Assembly (NCBI RefSeq): GCF_018613725.1
Contig: NZ_JAGGPS010000001.1
Location: forward strand, 3,840 to 67,839
Length of the DNA: 64,000 nt
Origin: Hymenobacter sp. ISL-91
Lineage (GTDB): Bacteria > Bacteroidota > Bacteroidia > Cytophagales > Hymenobacteraceae
Direction: 5' to 3'
The notes under the pieces are model-generated. The model worked only from the letters and a program-made list of their open reading frames with translations, did no database searches and was not told the origin of the DNA. Below, in pieces: positions 34,135-43,005 of this stretch (its first letter is position 1; the number at the start of each line of letters is the position of its first letter). A program made the translations under genes and the position numbers.

Positions 34135-35148
34135 TTACAGTCGCATCGTGTTATAGTCGCCCACGCTCAGGTCCAGCGCCTTGCCGCTGAGGGTGGCGTG
34201 CGAGCCAAGCATCGAGCCCGCTACGTTGGCGTGCTCAATGGTAGCCGACTGCTGCACAATGCTGTTGGCCACCACCGAACCCGTAATGCGGCTGCCGGCA
34301 CCAACCGATACGTGCGGGCCAACGACCGAATTGGTAATCGTCACGTTTTCACCCAGGTAAACCGGCTCAATGATAACCGAATTGGTTACCTGCGCTGAGG
34401 CAGCCGTGAGCTTCTCGCCGCGCTCCTGCAAAAACTCCAGGTAACGCTGGTTGGTGTACACGGTGGCGTCCTTGTTGCCGCAGTCGAGCCACTCAGTTAC
34501 GCGGCCGGGCACAAACTGGGTCCCCTTGTTCTTCATGTTTTCAAGGGCATTGGTGAGCTGGTACTCGCCTTTGTCCATGATGTTGTTGTCGAGCAGGTAT
34601 TGCAGTTCCCGCTTCAGATATTCGCCATCCTTGAAGTAGTAGATACCGATAATAGCCAGGTCCGACACGAACTCCTGGGGCTTTTCCACGAAGTCGGTAA
34701 TCTGGCCCGCGTCGTCGAGCTTCACCACACCGAACGGCTTGGGGTCTTCCACACTTTGCACCCAAATCGTGCCGTCGACTGACGTATCGAGGGTGAAATC
34801 AGCCTTGAACAGCGTATCGGCAAAGGCCACCACTACATGCCCGTCGAGGGCCGACTGGGCGCACAGGATGGCATGGGCGGTACCCAGGGCTTCATCCTGG
34901 TAGCAGATGGTGCCCTTGCCGCCTACCGATTCGGCAATTTTGATGAGGTCCTGCTCGACTTCCTTCCCGAAGCTGCGCCCGATGATAAAGGCCACTTCCT
35001 CGACCGGCTCGGCGCAGACTTTGGCAATATCCTCCACCAAACGGTGCACAATGGGTTTGCCGGCAATCGGAATCAGGGGCTTCGGAACGGTGAGCGTGTG
35101 GGGGCGCATGCGCTTACCCATACCAGCCATCGGGACAATAATTTTCAT
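34135..35148 (-). CDS. Sugar-phosphate nucleotidyltransferase with left-handed beta-helix tail
   Basis: 337-residue NDP-sugar pyrophosphorylase. The nucleotide-binding N-terminus is textbook (MAGMGKRMRPHTLTVPKPLIPI), with the catalytic region VVVAFADTLF and product-binding EKPQEFVSD. Residues about 250-337 form hexapeptide turns (VIIEPVYLGENVTITNSVVG, VSVGAGSRITGSVV), a left-handed beta-helix used for trimerisation or a second activity. It activates a sugar phosphate, probably glucose-1-phosphate or a relative, for cell-surface polysaccharide. Neighbouring dut and a polysaccharide flippase fit an envelope cluster. The substrate is not decided. Confidence 0.88.
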   Translation of the reverse strand: MKIIVPMAGMGKRMRPHTLTVPKPLIPIAGKPIVHRLVEDIAKVCAEPVEEVAFIIGRSFGKEVEQDLIKIAESVGGKGTICYQDEALGTAHAILCAQSALDGHVVVAFADTLFKADFTLDTSVDGTIWVQSVEDPKPFGVVKLDDAGQITDFVEKPQEFVSDLAIIGIYYFKDGEYLKRELQYLLDNNIMDKGEYQLTNALENMKNKGTQFVPGRVTEWLDCGNKDATVYTNQRYLEFLQERGEKLTAASAQVTNSVIIEPVYLGENVTITNSVVGPHVSVGAGSRITGSVVANSIVQQSATIEHANVAGSMLGSHATLSGKALDLSVGDYNTMRL

Positions 35149-35157
35149 GCTGAAAAG

Positions 35158-35280
35158 AATTTTTAATTATGAATTTTTAATTATGAATTTTGAATTGATA
35201 ATTACGAAATGCAAATCGGTGGTTGAGAGAAAAGCCCAAGTAATACCAATTTATAATTCATAATTAAAAATTCATAATTC
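35158..35280. repeat. AT-rich inverted repeat, family E
   Basis: Units of AATTATGAATTTTTAATT on the left and its complement on the right (to 35280) flank a less AT-rich core. The right end overlaps the dut stop codon (35279-35281). A second copy lies at 37314-37452. Confidence 0.75.
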
Positions 35281-35713
35281 AGGCGGAGCCCGTGCTGCCG
35301 TAGCCGCCCGTACCACGACCGGTTTCTGATAGGGCCTCGGCCGGCTGCCAGGCGACTACTTCGTGGCGGGCCACCACGAGTTGGGCAATCCGCTCCCCAT
35401 CCTGTACCACAAACTCCTGGTCCGAGAGGTTAACGAGCAGCACCTGCAGCTCGCCGCGGTAATCGGCATCGATGGTGCCGGGGCTGTTTACGAGGCCGAT
35501 GCCATGCTTGTAAGCCAACCCACTGCGGGGCCGCACCTGCATCTCATAGCCCACCGGAATTTCTAAAAACAAGCCAGTAGGAATGAGGGCGCGCTGCAAA
35601 GGCCCTAACGTAACTGGCGCGTCGAGGTTGGCCCGCACGTCGAGGCCGGCCGCGTGAGCCGTCTGGTACTCGGGCAGCGGGTGGCGCGAGCGGTTGATAA
35701 CGGGAATCTGCAT
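35279..35713 (-). CDS. dut: dUTP diphosphatase
   Basis: 144-residue trimeric dUTPase that hydrolyses dUTP to dUMP and so keeps uracil out of DNA. All five motifs are present: [37 protein letters not shown] (catalytic Asp), GERIAQLVV, and the C-terminal P-loop-like [11 protein letters not shown]. The start at 35713 gives [18 protein letters not shown], the family start; 13 upstream in-frame codons are not supported. A TACCTTTG element lies only 5 bases from the ATG. Its stop codon lies inside a family E repeat. Confidence 0.95.
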   Translation of the reverse strand: MQIPVINRSRHPLPEYQTAHAAGLDVRANLDAPVTLGPLQRALIPTGLFLEIPVGYEMQVRPRSGLAYKHGIGLVNSPGTIDADYRGELQVLLVNLSDQEFVVQDGERIAQLVVARHEVVAWQPAEALSETGRGTGGYGSTGSA

Positions 35714-35717
35714 GGGG

Positions 35718-35725
35718 CAAAGGTA
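35718..35725 (-). promoter_or_regulatory. -7 element abutting dut
   Basis: The minus strand reads TACCTTTGCCCCATG: an exact TAnnTTTG box with only four bases before the dut ATG. If used, the message would have almost no leader. Confidence 0.4.
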
Positions 35726-35740
35726 GGTTTTGAGCCGTAA

Positions 35741-35791
35741 GCTATCAGCCACAAGCCGCAGATACGTTCAATAAAGCTTGTGGCTGATAGC
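35741..35791. repeat. Inverted repeat, family C
   Basis: Perfect 16-base arms (35741-35756 and 35776-35791), followed by a further AGCTTGCAGCT unit. It lies between the flippase gene and dut. Relatives built from AGCTTGCCGCTTGTAGCTT units are at 44537-44612 and 52204-52282. Confidence 0.7.
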
Positions 35792-35811
35792 CGGCAGCTT
35801 GCAGCTCCAAA

Positions 35812-37311
35812 CTAAATACTTCGCAGCCGCCGGCCTTCTATAGCGGCCACCAGACCCACGAAACCCAGCGTGAGCAGCGCGTGGAAGCCATAGCGGCCCC
35901 AACCTGCCTCTACCGGCACGTACCAGCTGATGGCTACCACGGCCACGGCCACCAGCAGCCACAGCAGCAGGCGGCCCACCGGGTAGGGCACCGGGAAGTG
36001 CCGCTCGCCCAGCCACCAGCACAAGGCAGCCATCATAAAATAGCAGGCCAGCGTGGCCAGCGCCGAGCCCATGTAGCCCAGCAGCGGAATCAGCAGGAAG
36101 TTGAGGGCAATGGTAAGTACGGCCCCGCCAAAGCTGATGTAGGTGCCGTAGTACGTTTTGTCGGTGAGCTTGAACCACACCGACAGATTCCAGTAAACGC
36201 CCAGAAACAGGTTGGCCAGCAGCAACACCGGCACCACGGCCAGCCCCTGCAGGTACTCGCGCCCGTGCAGAAACAGCTTCGCCACCAGATCCAGATTCAC
36301 GCTCACGCCCACAAACAGCATGGCGCAGCAGAGTGTGAACCACTTGAGTACCAACGCAAACGTGCGGGGCGAGTTCTGGTCGGTGCTCTGGGCGAAGAAG
36401 AACGGCTCGGCCGCGTACTTGAAGGCCTGAATGACCAGGCTCATCAGAATACTGAGCTTGTAGCAGGCCCCGTAAATACCCACTGCCGTCAGGCTGCTCT
36501 GGCCGGGGTAGAAGTTTTCGGGCAGCCACTTGGGCAACAAAATCCGGTCTAGTGTTTCGTTAACCATGCCCGCCAGGCCCATCAGCATAATGGGGTAGGC
36601 GTAGCGCAGCATGGGCCGCAAGGGCTCCAGGTTCAGGCGGAAGCGGAAGTCGGTTAGCTCGCGGCTCAGCAGCAGCAGCGTGAAGGCGCTGGCCGCCGCA
36701 TTCGAGATAAACACGTAGCCCACGCCAATAGATGGGTCGTAAACAGCCCGCACCAGCGGCTGCAGCGCCGACAGGTATTTACCAGCCAGAATATCGGGGC
36801 AGGCCACGATAAAAAACAGGTTCAGCCCCACGTTCAGGCCGATATTGGCCAGCCGGATAGCGGCAAACTTACGCGCCTTGTTTTCCAGGCGAAGCCGGGC
36901 AAAGGGCAGAGCCGCCAGCGCATCGAGGCCCAGAATAGCGGCAATCCAGTAGGCGTAGTGCTCGTGACCGGGCGGCAAACCCAGCAGGCCCATCAGCGGG
37001 CGGGCCAGCAGCAGCAGCAGCAGCGTAAGCACCACGCTGCTGAGCAGCAGCAGGGTCAAGGACCGGTCGTAGAGTTCCTGCCGGTCGGTGCCCGGGCGGT
37101 TGGCAAAGCGGAAATACATGGTTTCCATGCCGTAAGTGAACACTACGTTCAAAAACGACACGTAGGCAAACAGCCCCGTCACGATGCCGTACTCAGCGGC
37201 CGCAAACCGCGCAGTATACAAGGGTACCAGCAGAAAGTTGACCACCCGGCCCACAATACTGCTTACGCCATAAATAGCCGTTTGGGAAGCCAGCTTTTTC
37301 GCTAAACCCAT
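35812..37311 (-). CDS. Oligosaccharide flippase family protein (Wzx/MATE-like)
   Basis: 499-residue polytopic inner-membrane protein with about 12-14 membrane segments spread along its length. The N-terminus MGLAKKLASQTAIYGVSSIVGRVVNFLLVPLYT (shown here in part) has the Bacteroidota oligosaccharide-flippase signature, and the central MVNETLDRILLPKWLP loop is typical. It should flip lipid-linked saccharide units across the inner membrane for O-antigen or exopolysaccharide. It is the first gene of the run that continues with dut and the sugar nucleotidyltransferase. Glycosyltransferase genes are not adjacent, so the substrate is open. Confidence 0.87.
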   Translation of the reverse strand: MGLAKKLASQTAIYGVSSIVGRVVNFLLVPLYTARFAAAEYGIVTGLFAYVSFLNVVFTYGMETMYFRFANRPGTDRQELYDRSLTLLLLSSVVLTLLLLLLARPLMGLLGLPPGHEHYAYWIAAILGLDALAALPFARLRLENKARKFAAIRLANIGLNVGLNLFFIVACPDILAGKYLSALQPLVRAVYDPSIGVGYVFISNAAASAFTLLLLSRELTDFRFRLNLEPLRPMLRYAYPIMLMGLAGMVNETLDRILLPKWLPENFYPGQSSLTAVGIYGACYKLSILMSLVIQAFKYAAEPFFFAQSTDQNSPRTFALVLKWFTLCCAMLFVGVSVNLDLVAKLFLHGREYLQGLAVVPVLLLANLFLGVYWNLSVWFKLTDKTYYGTYISFGGAVLTIALNFLLIPLLGYMGSALATLACYFMMAALCWWLGERHFPVPYPVGRLLLWLLVAVAVVAISWYVPVEAGWGRYGFHALLTLGFVGLVAAIEGRRLRSI

Positions 37312-37313
37312 CT

Positions 37314-37452
37314 TTTTTAATTCTGAATTCTGAATTTCGGATTATGGATTGTGAGCTAAAGAAGCCTGTAATTTTGGGTCATCGCAGCGGCAGGCGAAAT
37401 TAGGGTAGCTTCCTCACATTCATAATTCATAATTCGGAATTTCTAATTTCCT
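37314..37452. repeat. AT-rich inverted repeat, family E (second copy)
   Basis: Left units AATTCTGAATTCTGAATTTC and right units CATAATTCATAATTCGGAAT flank about 70 bases. The right end overlaps the stop codon of the enoyl-CoA hydratase gene (37443-37445), and the left end lies a few bases before the flippase start. Confidence 0.65.
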
Positions 37453-38234
37453 GTAAAGGCAGCCGGGCGCTTCTCCAGGAAAGCGGTAGTGCCTTCTTTG
37501 AAGTCGTCGGAGGCGAAACAGCGGCCGAAACCCTGGGCTTCGGTCTGGTAGCCGTGGCGCTGCTGGTCGTAGTAGGCATTTACCGAGTCGAGGCACAGGC
37601 CCACGGCCAGCGGGGCCTTGCCCAGGATGCGCGCAAGCAGCTGGCGGCTAAAATCGAGCAGTTCGGCCTGGGGTACCACATGGTTGACGAGGCCCAGGCG
37701 CAGGGCCTCGTCGGCTTTCACCATGTCGGCCGTCAGCAGCAGCTCAATAGCTTTGCCTTTGCCCACCAACTGGGCCAGGCGCTGGGTGCCGCCATAGCCC
37801 GGAATCAGGCCCAGGTTCACCTCGGGCTGGCCGAAGCGGGCGTTTTCGGCGGCTATCCGCATGTGGCAGGCCATAGCCAGTTCGCAGCCGCCGCCCAGCG
37901 CAAAGCCGTTTACGGCGGCTACCACAGGCTTGTGGCTTTCTTCTATCCGGCCGAATATCTCCTGGCCCCGCTCCGATGCCTTGCGGGCCGCTACAACATC
38001 GAGTTTGGCCAGCTCGGCAATATCGGCTCCGGCTACAAACGCCTTTTCGCCGCTGCCCGTCAGCACAATGCCGCGTACCTGCGCATCGTCCTGGGCCTGC
38101 GCGAAGGCACTACCGATATCCTCAATAGTGGCAGCATTCAGGGCGTTAAGCTTGTCGGGGCGGTTGACGGTGATGGTGAGGATACCGGAGGCGGCATCGA
38201 GGTCGTAGAGCAGCGTGGCGAAAGAAGCAGGCAT
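37443..38234 (-). CDS. Enoyl-CoA hydratase/isomerase family protein
   Basis: 263-residue crotonase-fold enzyme, probably hydrating trans-2-enoyl-CoA in fatty acid oxidation. The oxyanion-hole segments are present (AFVAGADIAELAKLD and AAVNGFALGGGCELAMACH). Both catalytic acids of true hydratases are kept, in CELAMAC and in FGQPEVNLGLIPGYGGTQRL, so hydratase activity is likely rather than only isomerase. The length is normal. The start at 38234 (MPASFATLLYDLD) is preferred to a Met 15 codons earlier. It is a single gene with its own -7 element, upstream of the flippase. Confidence 0.88.
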   Translation of the reverse strand: MPASFATLLYDLDAASGILTITVNRPDKLNALNAATIEDIGSAFAQAQDDAQVRGIVLTGSGEKAFVAGADIAELAKLDVVAARKASERGQEIFGRIEESHKPVVAAVNGFALGGGCELAMACHMRIAAENARFGQPEVNLGLIPGYGGTQRLAQLVGKGKAIELLLTADMVKADEALRLGLVNHVVPQAELLDFSRQLLARILGKAPLAVGLCLDSVNAYYDQQRHGYQTEAQGFGRCFASDDFKEGTTAFLEKRPAAFTGN

Positions 38235-38276
38235 ACTGGTGGGGTAGGGTGGGAAAAGGTGAACTAGTGCGGGGGC

Positions 38277-38284
38277 CAAAGATA
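38277..38284 (-). promoter_or_regulatory. -7 element of the enoyl-CoA hydratase gene
   Basis: The minus strand reads TATCTTTG, an exact TAnnTTTG match, about 43 bases before the chosen ATG. It also supports rejecting the longer start at 38279, which would overlap the box. Confidence 0.5.
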
Positions 38285-38494
38285 GAACGAAATGCCGCGC
38301 CCCAGTCTGCTCAGCTCACCCGCTATAATAGCCGGCTAAACGCCTGAATGATGGTGTTGGGCGAATTACCGCACCAAGCCAGAGCGTATATAACCACCTT
38401 TGACACTACAATTTGACAAATGCCTGTTTAGATATTAAAAGCCCTATATTGGGCTTGCATCTCTCTCTTTCCCTCACTTAAGCTTTTTTCGCGT

Positions 38495-38920
38495 ATGGGT
38501 TTTGTTTCCGAATTCAAAGAGTTCATCTCCAAAGGCAATGTGCTCGACTTGGCCGTTGGTGTTATCATTGGCGGCGCTTTTGGCAAAATCGTCACCTCGC
38601 TCACCGACGATATCCTGATGCCCATTCTGACGCTGCTCACTGGCGGCCTCGATTTCAAGGAGTGGTATCTCTCGCTCGATGGGAAAACCTACCCTACGCT
38701 GGAAGCAGCCAAGGCTGCCCAGGCCGCTACCATCAACTACGGCCTGTTTCTGAATGCCGTAATTACGTTCCTGCTGATGGCGTTTGCCATTTTCTGGCTG
38801 GTGAAAATTGCCAACCGCTACAAGAAGCCTCAGGAAGTGGTGGCCGTAGCCGATCCTGTTCCAACAAAAGAGGAAATCCTGCTCACTGAAATCCGTGACG
38901 CGCTCCGTAACCGGGCCTAA
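38495..38920 (+). CDS. mscL: Large-conductance mechanosensitive channel
   Basis: 141-residue pentameric channel that opens under membrane tension to release solutes during hypo-osmotic shock. N-terminal amphipathic helix (MGFVSEFKEFISKGNVLDL), TM1 with the gate (AVGVIIGGAFGKIVTSLTDD), a periplasmic loop slightly longer than in E. coli (WYLSLDGKTYPTLEAAKAAQ), TM2 (FLNAVITFLLMAFAIFWLV) and the C-terminal cytoplasmic helix bundle (TKEEILLTEIRDALRN). It is followed by a strong terminator and is probably monocistronic. A small hairpin (38439-38456) lies in its leader. Confidence 0.95.
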   Translation: MGFVSEFKEFISKGNVLDLAVGVIIGGAFGKIVTSLTDDILMPILTLLTGGLDFKEWYLSLDGKTYPTLEAAKAAQAATINYGLFLNAVITFLLMAFAIFWLVKIANRYKKPQEVVAVADPVPTKEEILLTEIRDALRNRA

Positions 38921-38940
38921 ATCGTAAGGCTCACGCTTAC

Positions 38941-38982
38941 AAAGCCGGTGCTGGCTGCCTTCGGGCTGCCAGCACCGGCTTT
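38941..38982 (+). terminator. Intrinsic terminator after mscL
   Basis: Perfect 15-base arms (38941-38955 and 38968-38982), 12-base loop, right arm ending TTT. It is 20 bases past the mscL stop codon. Confidence 0.75.
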
Positions 38983-39093
38983 GCTACGTCGGGGCAGGTG
39001 GTTCATTCGCAACTTTTTGTGCGCTTTGAACTAACTTCGCTGGGTGCCAGTTCGTTTGCTGAATTCTATACTGCCGATCTTTTCGCTGTTTTA

Positions 39094-39573
39094 ATGAACA
39101 AATTGCTTTCCCTACTGGCGCTTGCCGCTGTTACCTGGGCAGCTTCCCCCGCCGCCCACGCCCAAACGGCCGTACTCGATGGCCAGACCCGTGAGGAAAC
39201 TCAGGCCCGACAGGCCACCCAAAAACAGGCCCGTAAGCGTGGCAAAGCCTCGGCCGATGACGTCGCTAATATGCAGCGACGCATGAACATGAACGCCGCG
39301 GAAAGCAAGCGCGACCAACAGCTGGAAGTGCTTGATGCCCGCTCGGGCGCAGGCAACTCCAGCCTCAGCCGCGCCGATGGCGGTTACCGCCAGTACGATA
39401 GAGGAAGTGGCGGCTTCACGGTGCGTAAGTTCAAAGACAAGCGCGTTGGTGCCAAACCGCCCAAGCGCGGCCAGACTCGCCAAGGTGGGTACGTCAACCC
39501 CAAGGGCAAACCCATGACGGATAAGCAAAGGAGCAACCGTAGCCGCAACAAAAAAGGCTTCCTGTTTTTTTAA
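39094..39573 (+). CDS. Small basic exported protein, unknown function
   Basis: 159-residue protein I do not recognise. A signal peptide (1-23, MNKLLSLLALAAVTWAASPA...AHAQ) is followed by a Gln/Arg-rich helix (EETQARQATQKQARKRGK) and a strongly basic C-terminal half (FKDKRVGAKPPKRGQTRQGG, NRSRNKKGFLFF). There are no Cys residues and no domain motifs. The ATG at 39094 is chosen because it sets the signal peptide at the N-terminus. The high positive charge suggests binding of an acidic envelope polymer or nucleic acid, which is only a guess. It is convergent with infB, with a 30-pair hairpin between. Confidence 0.7.
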   Translation: MNKLLSLLALAAVTWAASPAAHAQTAVLDGQTREETQARQATQKQARKRGKASADDVANMQRRMNMNAAESKRDQQLEVLDARSGAGNSSLSRADGGYRQYDRGSGGFTVRKFKDKRVGAKPPKRGQTRQGGYVNPKGKPMTDKQRSNRSRNKKGFLFF

Positions 39574-39607
39574 GCAGCTATACGTGGCATAGAACTATTG
39601 AAACTGT

Positions 39608-39674
39608 GCCTGCCCATAAAGCAGCCGGCCCCTATCCGTTTGATGGATAGGGGCCGGCTGCTTTATGGGCAGGC
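39608..39674. terminator. 30-pair perfect hairpin between convergent genes
   Basis: Perfect 30-base arms (39608-39637 and 39645-39674) around a 7-base loop. It follows the small exported protein gene and precedes the separate infB terminator. The bracketing GCCTGCCCATAAAGCAGCC has no close relative elsewhere in the window. Confidence 0.75.
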
Positions 39675-39720
39675 ATAAGAGTGTTTATTGATACTCATTT
39701 CCGAACTTCTCCCGAAAACC

Positions 39721-39757
39721 AATGGCCGCCATCCTGCTTGATAGGATGGCGGCCATT
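39721..39757 (-). terminator. Intrinsic terminator after infB
   Basis: Perfect 15-base arms (39721-39735 and 39743-39757), 7-base loop, followed on the minus strand by GGTTTTC. It lies about 40 bases past the infB stop codon. Confidence 0.75.
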
Positions 39758-39797
39758 AACTTGTTTAGAAGCAGCGTTCTAACGGCTTTGTAGCTGA

Positions 39798-42700
39798 CTA
39801 CAGCGTCCGCTTGATTTCCTGCTCTTCGAAGCCTTCGATGTTGTCGCCCTCCTTGAGGTCGTCGAAGTTTTTGAGCGAGATACCGCACTCGTACCCCTGG
39901 CGTACTTCCGACACATCGTCTTTGTAGCGCTTGAGGTCCTTGATTTCGCCCGAGTACACCACAATACCGTCGCGCACGAGCCGGACCTTGGTTTTGCGGG
40001 TAAATGTACCGTCGGTAACCATGCAGCCACCGATGGCGCCCACCTTGGTGATGTTGAACACTTGGCGGACCTCGGCGTTGGCCACCACTACTTCCTTCAC
40101 CGTTGGGGCCAGCATACCTTCCATGGCATCCTTCACCTCGTTGATGGCGTTGTAAATGATGGAGTAGAGGCGGATGTCAATCTGCTCCTGCTCGGCCAGC
40201 TTGCGGGCACTGATGGAAGGCCGCACCTGGAAGCCGATGATGATGGCGTCGGAGGCCGAAGCCAGCAACACGTCGGATTCGGAAATGGCACCCACGCCTT
40301 TGTTGAGGATGTTAATGGCAATTTCCGGGGTGCTGAGCTTGAGCAGCGAGTCGGCCAGTGCTTCCACCGAGCCATCCACGTCGCCCTTTACAATCACGTT
40401 CAGCTCCTTAAACGAGCCAATAGCCAGACGGCGACCAATCTCGTCGAGGGTGATGTGCTTCTTGGTGCGCATGCTCTGCTCGCGGGCCAACTGCTGACGC
40501 TGGGTGGCCAGTTCGCGGGCTTCGCGCTCGGTTTCCATCACCTGGATTTTGTCGCCGGCCTGGGGTGCGCCCGTCAGACCAAGAACCTGTACCGGCGTGG
40601 CCGGACCAGCTTTCTTCATCTTCTTGCCGCGGTGGTCGGTCATGGCCTTCACGCGGCCAAAGTGCGGACCAGCCAGCACGATGTCGCCTACTTCCATGGT
40701 GCCCGTCTGCACCAGAATGGTGGTTACGTAGCCGCGGCCCTTGTCAAGCGAGGCTTCGATAACCGTACCCACGGCCTTGCGGTCGGGGTTGGCTTTGAGT
40801 TCGAGCAGTTCGGCTTCGAGCAGCACTTTCTCCAGCAAATCATCAATGCCGACACCGGTTTTGGCCGATACTTCCTGGCTTTGGTACTTACCACCCCATT
40901 CTTCTACCAGAATGTTCATCACCGACAGCTCCTCGCGCACCTTATCGGCGTTGGCACCGGGCTTGTCGATTTTGTTGAGGGCAATAACGATGGGCACACC
41001 AGCCGCCTGCGCGTGGTTGATGGCTTCCCGGGTCTGGGGCATTACCGAGTCGTCGGCCGCTACCACGATGATAGCAATGTCGGTGACTTTGGCACCGCGG
41101 GCACGCATGGCGGTAAAGGCTTCGTGACCGGGCGTATCAAGGAACGTTACGCGCTTGTCCGATTTGGTCATCACGTCGTAGGCACCGATGTGCTGAGTGA
41201 TACCACCGGCTTCGCCTTTGGCTACCGTAGCACTCCGAATGTAGTCAAGCAGCGAGGTTTTGCCGTGGTCGACGTGGCCCATGATGGTCACGATGGGGGC
41301 GCGGGGCTGCAGATCAGCCTCATCGTCCTCAATTTCAGTCACGGTTTCCTCTTCTTCAGCCGACAGGAACTCAATATCGTAGCCAAACTCGTCGGCAATT
41401 ACGGTAATGGCTTCGGCGTCGAGGCGCTGGTTGATGGAAACGAACATGCCCATGTTCAGGCACACCTTAATCACCTCGTTCACCGACACGTCCATGAGCG
41501 ACGCCAGGTCGTTGGCCGAGATGAATTCGGTTACTTTCAGCGTCTTGGCATCCAGCTCGTTCTGAGCGCGCGTAGCCTCCCGGTCGTCGGCAGCATTGCT
41601 ACGCTTGTCGCGGCGGTACTTGGCGCGGTTCTGCGACTGACCACGGCCGCCGCTGAGCTTAGCCAGCGTAGCCTTGATCTGCTCCTGAATCTGCTTGTCG
41701 TTCTGCTCGGGCGTGAGTGGCGCGGCAGGCTGGCGTGGGGCACCTGTACGGCCACCTGCTCCGCGATTGGCCGCCGGGCCGGTACCCGTTGGGCGGGCAC
41801 CCTGGCTAGGGCTTACTGGACGAGAGTTACCAGTTCCCCCAGTCTGGCCGGGGCCATTCATCGGGATACGCTGGCGCTTTTTCTTATCGGCGTTCAGACC
41901 ACTCTTACGCACATCCGACGAAGCTACCGGGCGGGCACCCCGGCCGCCGCGGCGCGACGAGTCGGTGGGCAGCTCAATTTTGCCCAGTACCGTCAGGCCC
42001 TTAAGCTGGTCGGCTTTGGCAACGATGGTGTTGTCTTCGGCAGGCGCCTCGGTAGTTGGTGTGGCCGCGGCCGGAGCAGCTGCCGAAGTGCTGGTAGTGG
42101 GCTTGGCTTCGGAAGCTGGCTTGGTAGCTTCGGCTGGCTTTTCGGCAGCTTCCGGCGCTTTAGTTTCGGGGGCTTTAGCCTCAGGAGCCTTGGCTTCAGC
42201 AGGTGCTTTAGCCGCCTCCGGGGCTTTGGTTTCAGGGGCCTTTACTTCCGGCGCTTTAGCCTCGATAGGGGCTTTGGCTTCAGTTGCCTTTGGCTCGGCT
42301 GCTTTAGACGCCGGAGTTGCGGCTTCGGGCGCTTTGGGTTCGGCAGCTGCCGCAGGCTTCTCAGCCTTGGGGCGCACAGGGCGGCCCTTTGCGTCGAGCT
42401 CTATTTTACCCAACACCTTCAGGCCAGGCACCCGGGTGGTATCGGCGGTTTCAGAAACGGACGCTGGCTCCGCGGCCGGGGCCGCAGGCTTAGCTGCCAC
42501 CGGAGCTTCCGGGGCCTTGGGAGGAGTGGCGGGAGCCGGCACAGCGGCAGCAGGAGCGGGCTTGGCGGGAGCCGGCTCGGGCTTGGGCTCAGGAGCCGGA
42601 GCGGGCGTCGGCTTGGCAGCCTCGGCCGCACGCGACTGAGCCGCAGCAGCTTCTAATTCGCTCTGGCGCTTGGCCTGGCTGACTTTCTCGGCTTCCTTCT

Positions 42701-42881
42701 TGTCCTGCACCGACGAAGCAAAGGCCTTGTTGAGCTGGCTTACCTGCTCGGCCGTTAGCTTGGTCGTTGGTTTGTTTTCGATGGAATGCCCTTTTTCCGT
42801 CAGGTAGTCCACAATCGTGGAGATGCCAACGTTCAGGTCTTTGGCCGCCTGATTTAGCCGTTTAGTTGATGCTTCCGCCAT
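39798..42881 (-). CDS. infB: Translation initiation factor IF-2
   Basis: 1027-residue GTPase that delivers initiator tRNA to the ribosome. The start at 42881 gives [19 protein letters not shown], the IF2_N domain. Residues about 75-400 are low-complexity (Ala/Pro/Glu/Lys, then Gly/Arg). The GTPase domain has [15 protein letters not shown] (G1), DTPGHEAF (G3) and NKIDKPG (G4), followed by domains II-IV. The C-terminus ends [19 protein letters not shown]. The linker is unusually long, including nine or so repeats of the KAPE(A/T/V) type. It is last in rimP-nusA-infB and has a -7 element of its own. Confidence 0.97.
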   Translation of the reverse strand: MAEASTKRLNQAAKDLNVGISTIVDYLTEKGHSIENKPTTKLTAEQVSQLNKAFASSVQDKKEAEKVSQAKRQSELEAAAAQSRAAEAAKPTPAPAPEPKPEPAPAKPAPAAAVPAPATPPKAPEAPVAAKPAAPAAEPASVSETADTTRVPGLKVLGKIELDAKGRPVRPKAEKPAAAAEPKAPEAATPASKAAEPKATEAKAPIEAKAPEVKAPETKAPEAAKAPAEAKAPEAKAPETKAPEAAEKPAEATKPASEAKPTTSTSAAAPAAATPTTEAPAEDNTIVAKADQLKGLTVLGKIELPTDSSRRGGRGARPVASSDVRKSGLNADKKKRQRIPMNGPGQTGGTGNSRPVSPSQGARPTGTGPAANRGAGGRTGAPRQPAAPLTPEQNDKQIQEQIKATLAKLSGGRGQSQNRAKYRRDKRSNAADDREATRAQNELDAKTLKVTEFISANDLASLMDVSVNEVIKVCLNMGMFVSINQRLDAEAITVIADEFGYDIEFLSAEEEETVTEIEDDEADLQPRAPIVTIMGHVDHGKTSLLDYIRSATVAKGEAGGITQHIGAYDVMTKSDKRVTFLDTPGHEAFTAMRARGAKVTDIAIIVVAADDSVMPQTREAINHAQAAGVPIVIALNKIDKPGANADKVREELSVMNILVEEWGGKYQSQEVSAKTGVGIDDLLEKVLLEAELLELKANPDRKAVGTVIEASLDKGRGYVTTILVQTGTMEVGDIVLAGPHFGRVKAMTDHRGKKMKKAGPATPVQVLGLTGAPQAGDKIQVMETEREARELATQRQQLAREQSMRTKKHITLDEIGRRLAIGSFKELNVIVKGDVDGSVEALADSLLKLSTPEIAINILNKGVGAISESDVLLASASDAIIIGFQVRPSISARKLAEQEQIDIRLYSIIYNAINEVKDAMEGMLAPTVKEVVVANAEVRQVFNITKVGAIGGCMVTDGTFTRKTKVRLVRDGIVVYSGEIKDLKRYKDDVSEVRQGYECGISLKNFDDLKEGDNIEGFEEQEIKRTL

Positions 42882-42914
42882 TCTGTGCTCGCGAACGATG
42901 CTCTTATTCAGTTG

Positions 42915-42922
42915 CAAAGGTA
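42915..42922 (-). promoter_or_regulatory. -7 element upstream of infB
   Basis: The minus strand reads TACCTTTG, an exact TAnnTTTG match, 34 bases before the infB ATG. It would allow infB expression apart from nusA. No -33 TTG is seen at the right spacing. Confidence 0.45.
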
Positions 42923-42943
42923 CTACATTAAATCTTGCCGGGC

Positions 42944-42981
42944 GACGCTGAAATCAAGCCACCCGGCCTGATTTCAGCGTC
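42944..42981 (-). promoter_or_regulatory. Hairpin between nusA and infB
   Basis: Perfect 13-base arms (42944-42956 and 42969-42981) with a 12-base loop, without a T-run on the minus strand. It lies 25 bases past the nusA stop and upstream of the infB -7 element. It may be a processing or attenuation site. Confidence 0.5.
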
Positions 42982-43005
42982 CTTGCCGTACCGGCCGCCG
43001 CGCAC

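Noticed and set aside
37438..37452. Family E AT repeats as promoters
   Set aside because: They are AT-rich but lack TAnnTTTG and occur at gene ends as inverted pairs, so they are better explained as dispersed repeats.
40062..42656. 864-codon plus-strand open frame opposite infB
   Set aside because: It is antisense to an unmistakable IF-2 gene; long open antisense frames are expected in high-GC DNA, and the peptide is low-complexity with no family pattern.
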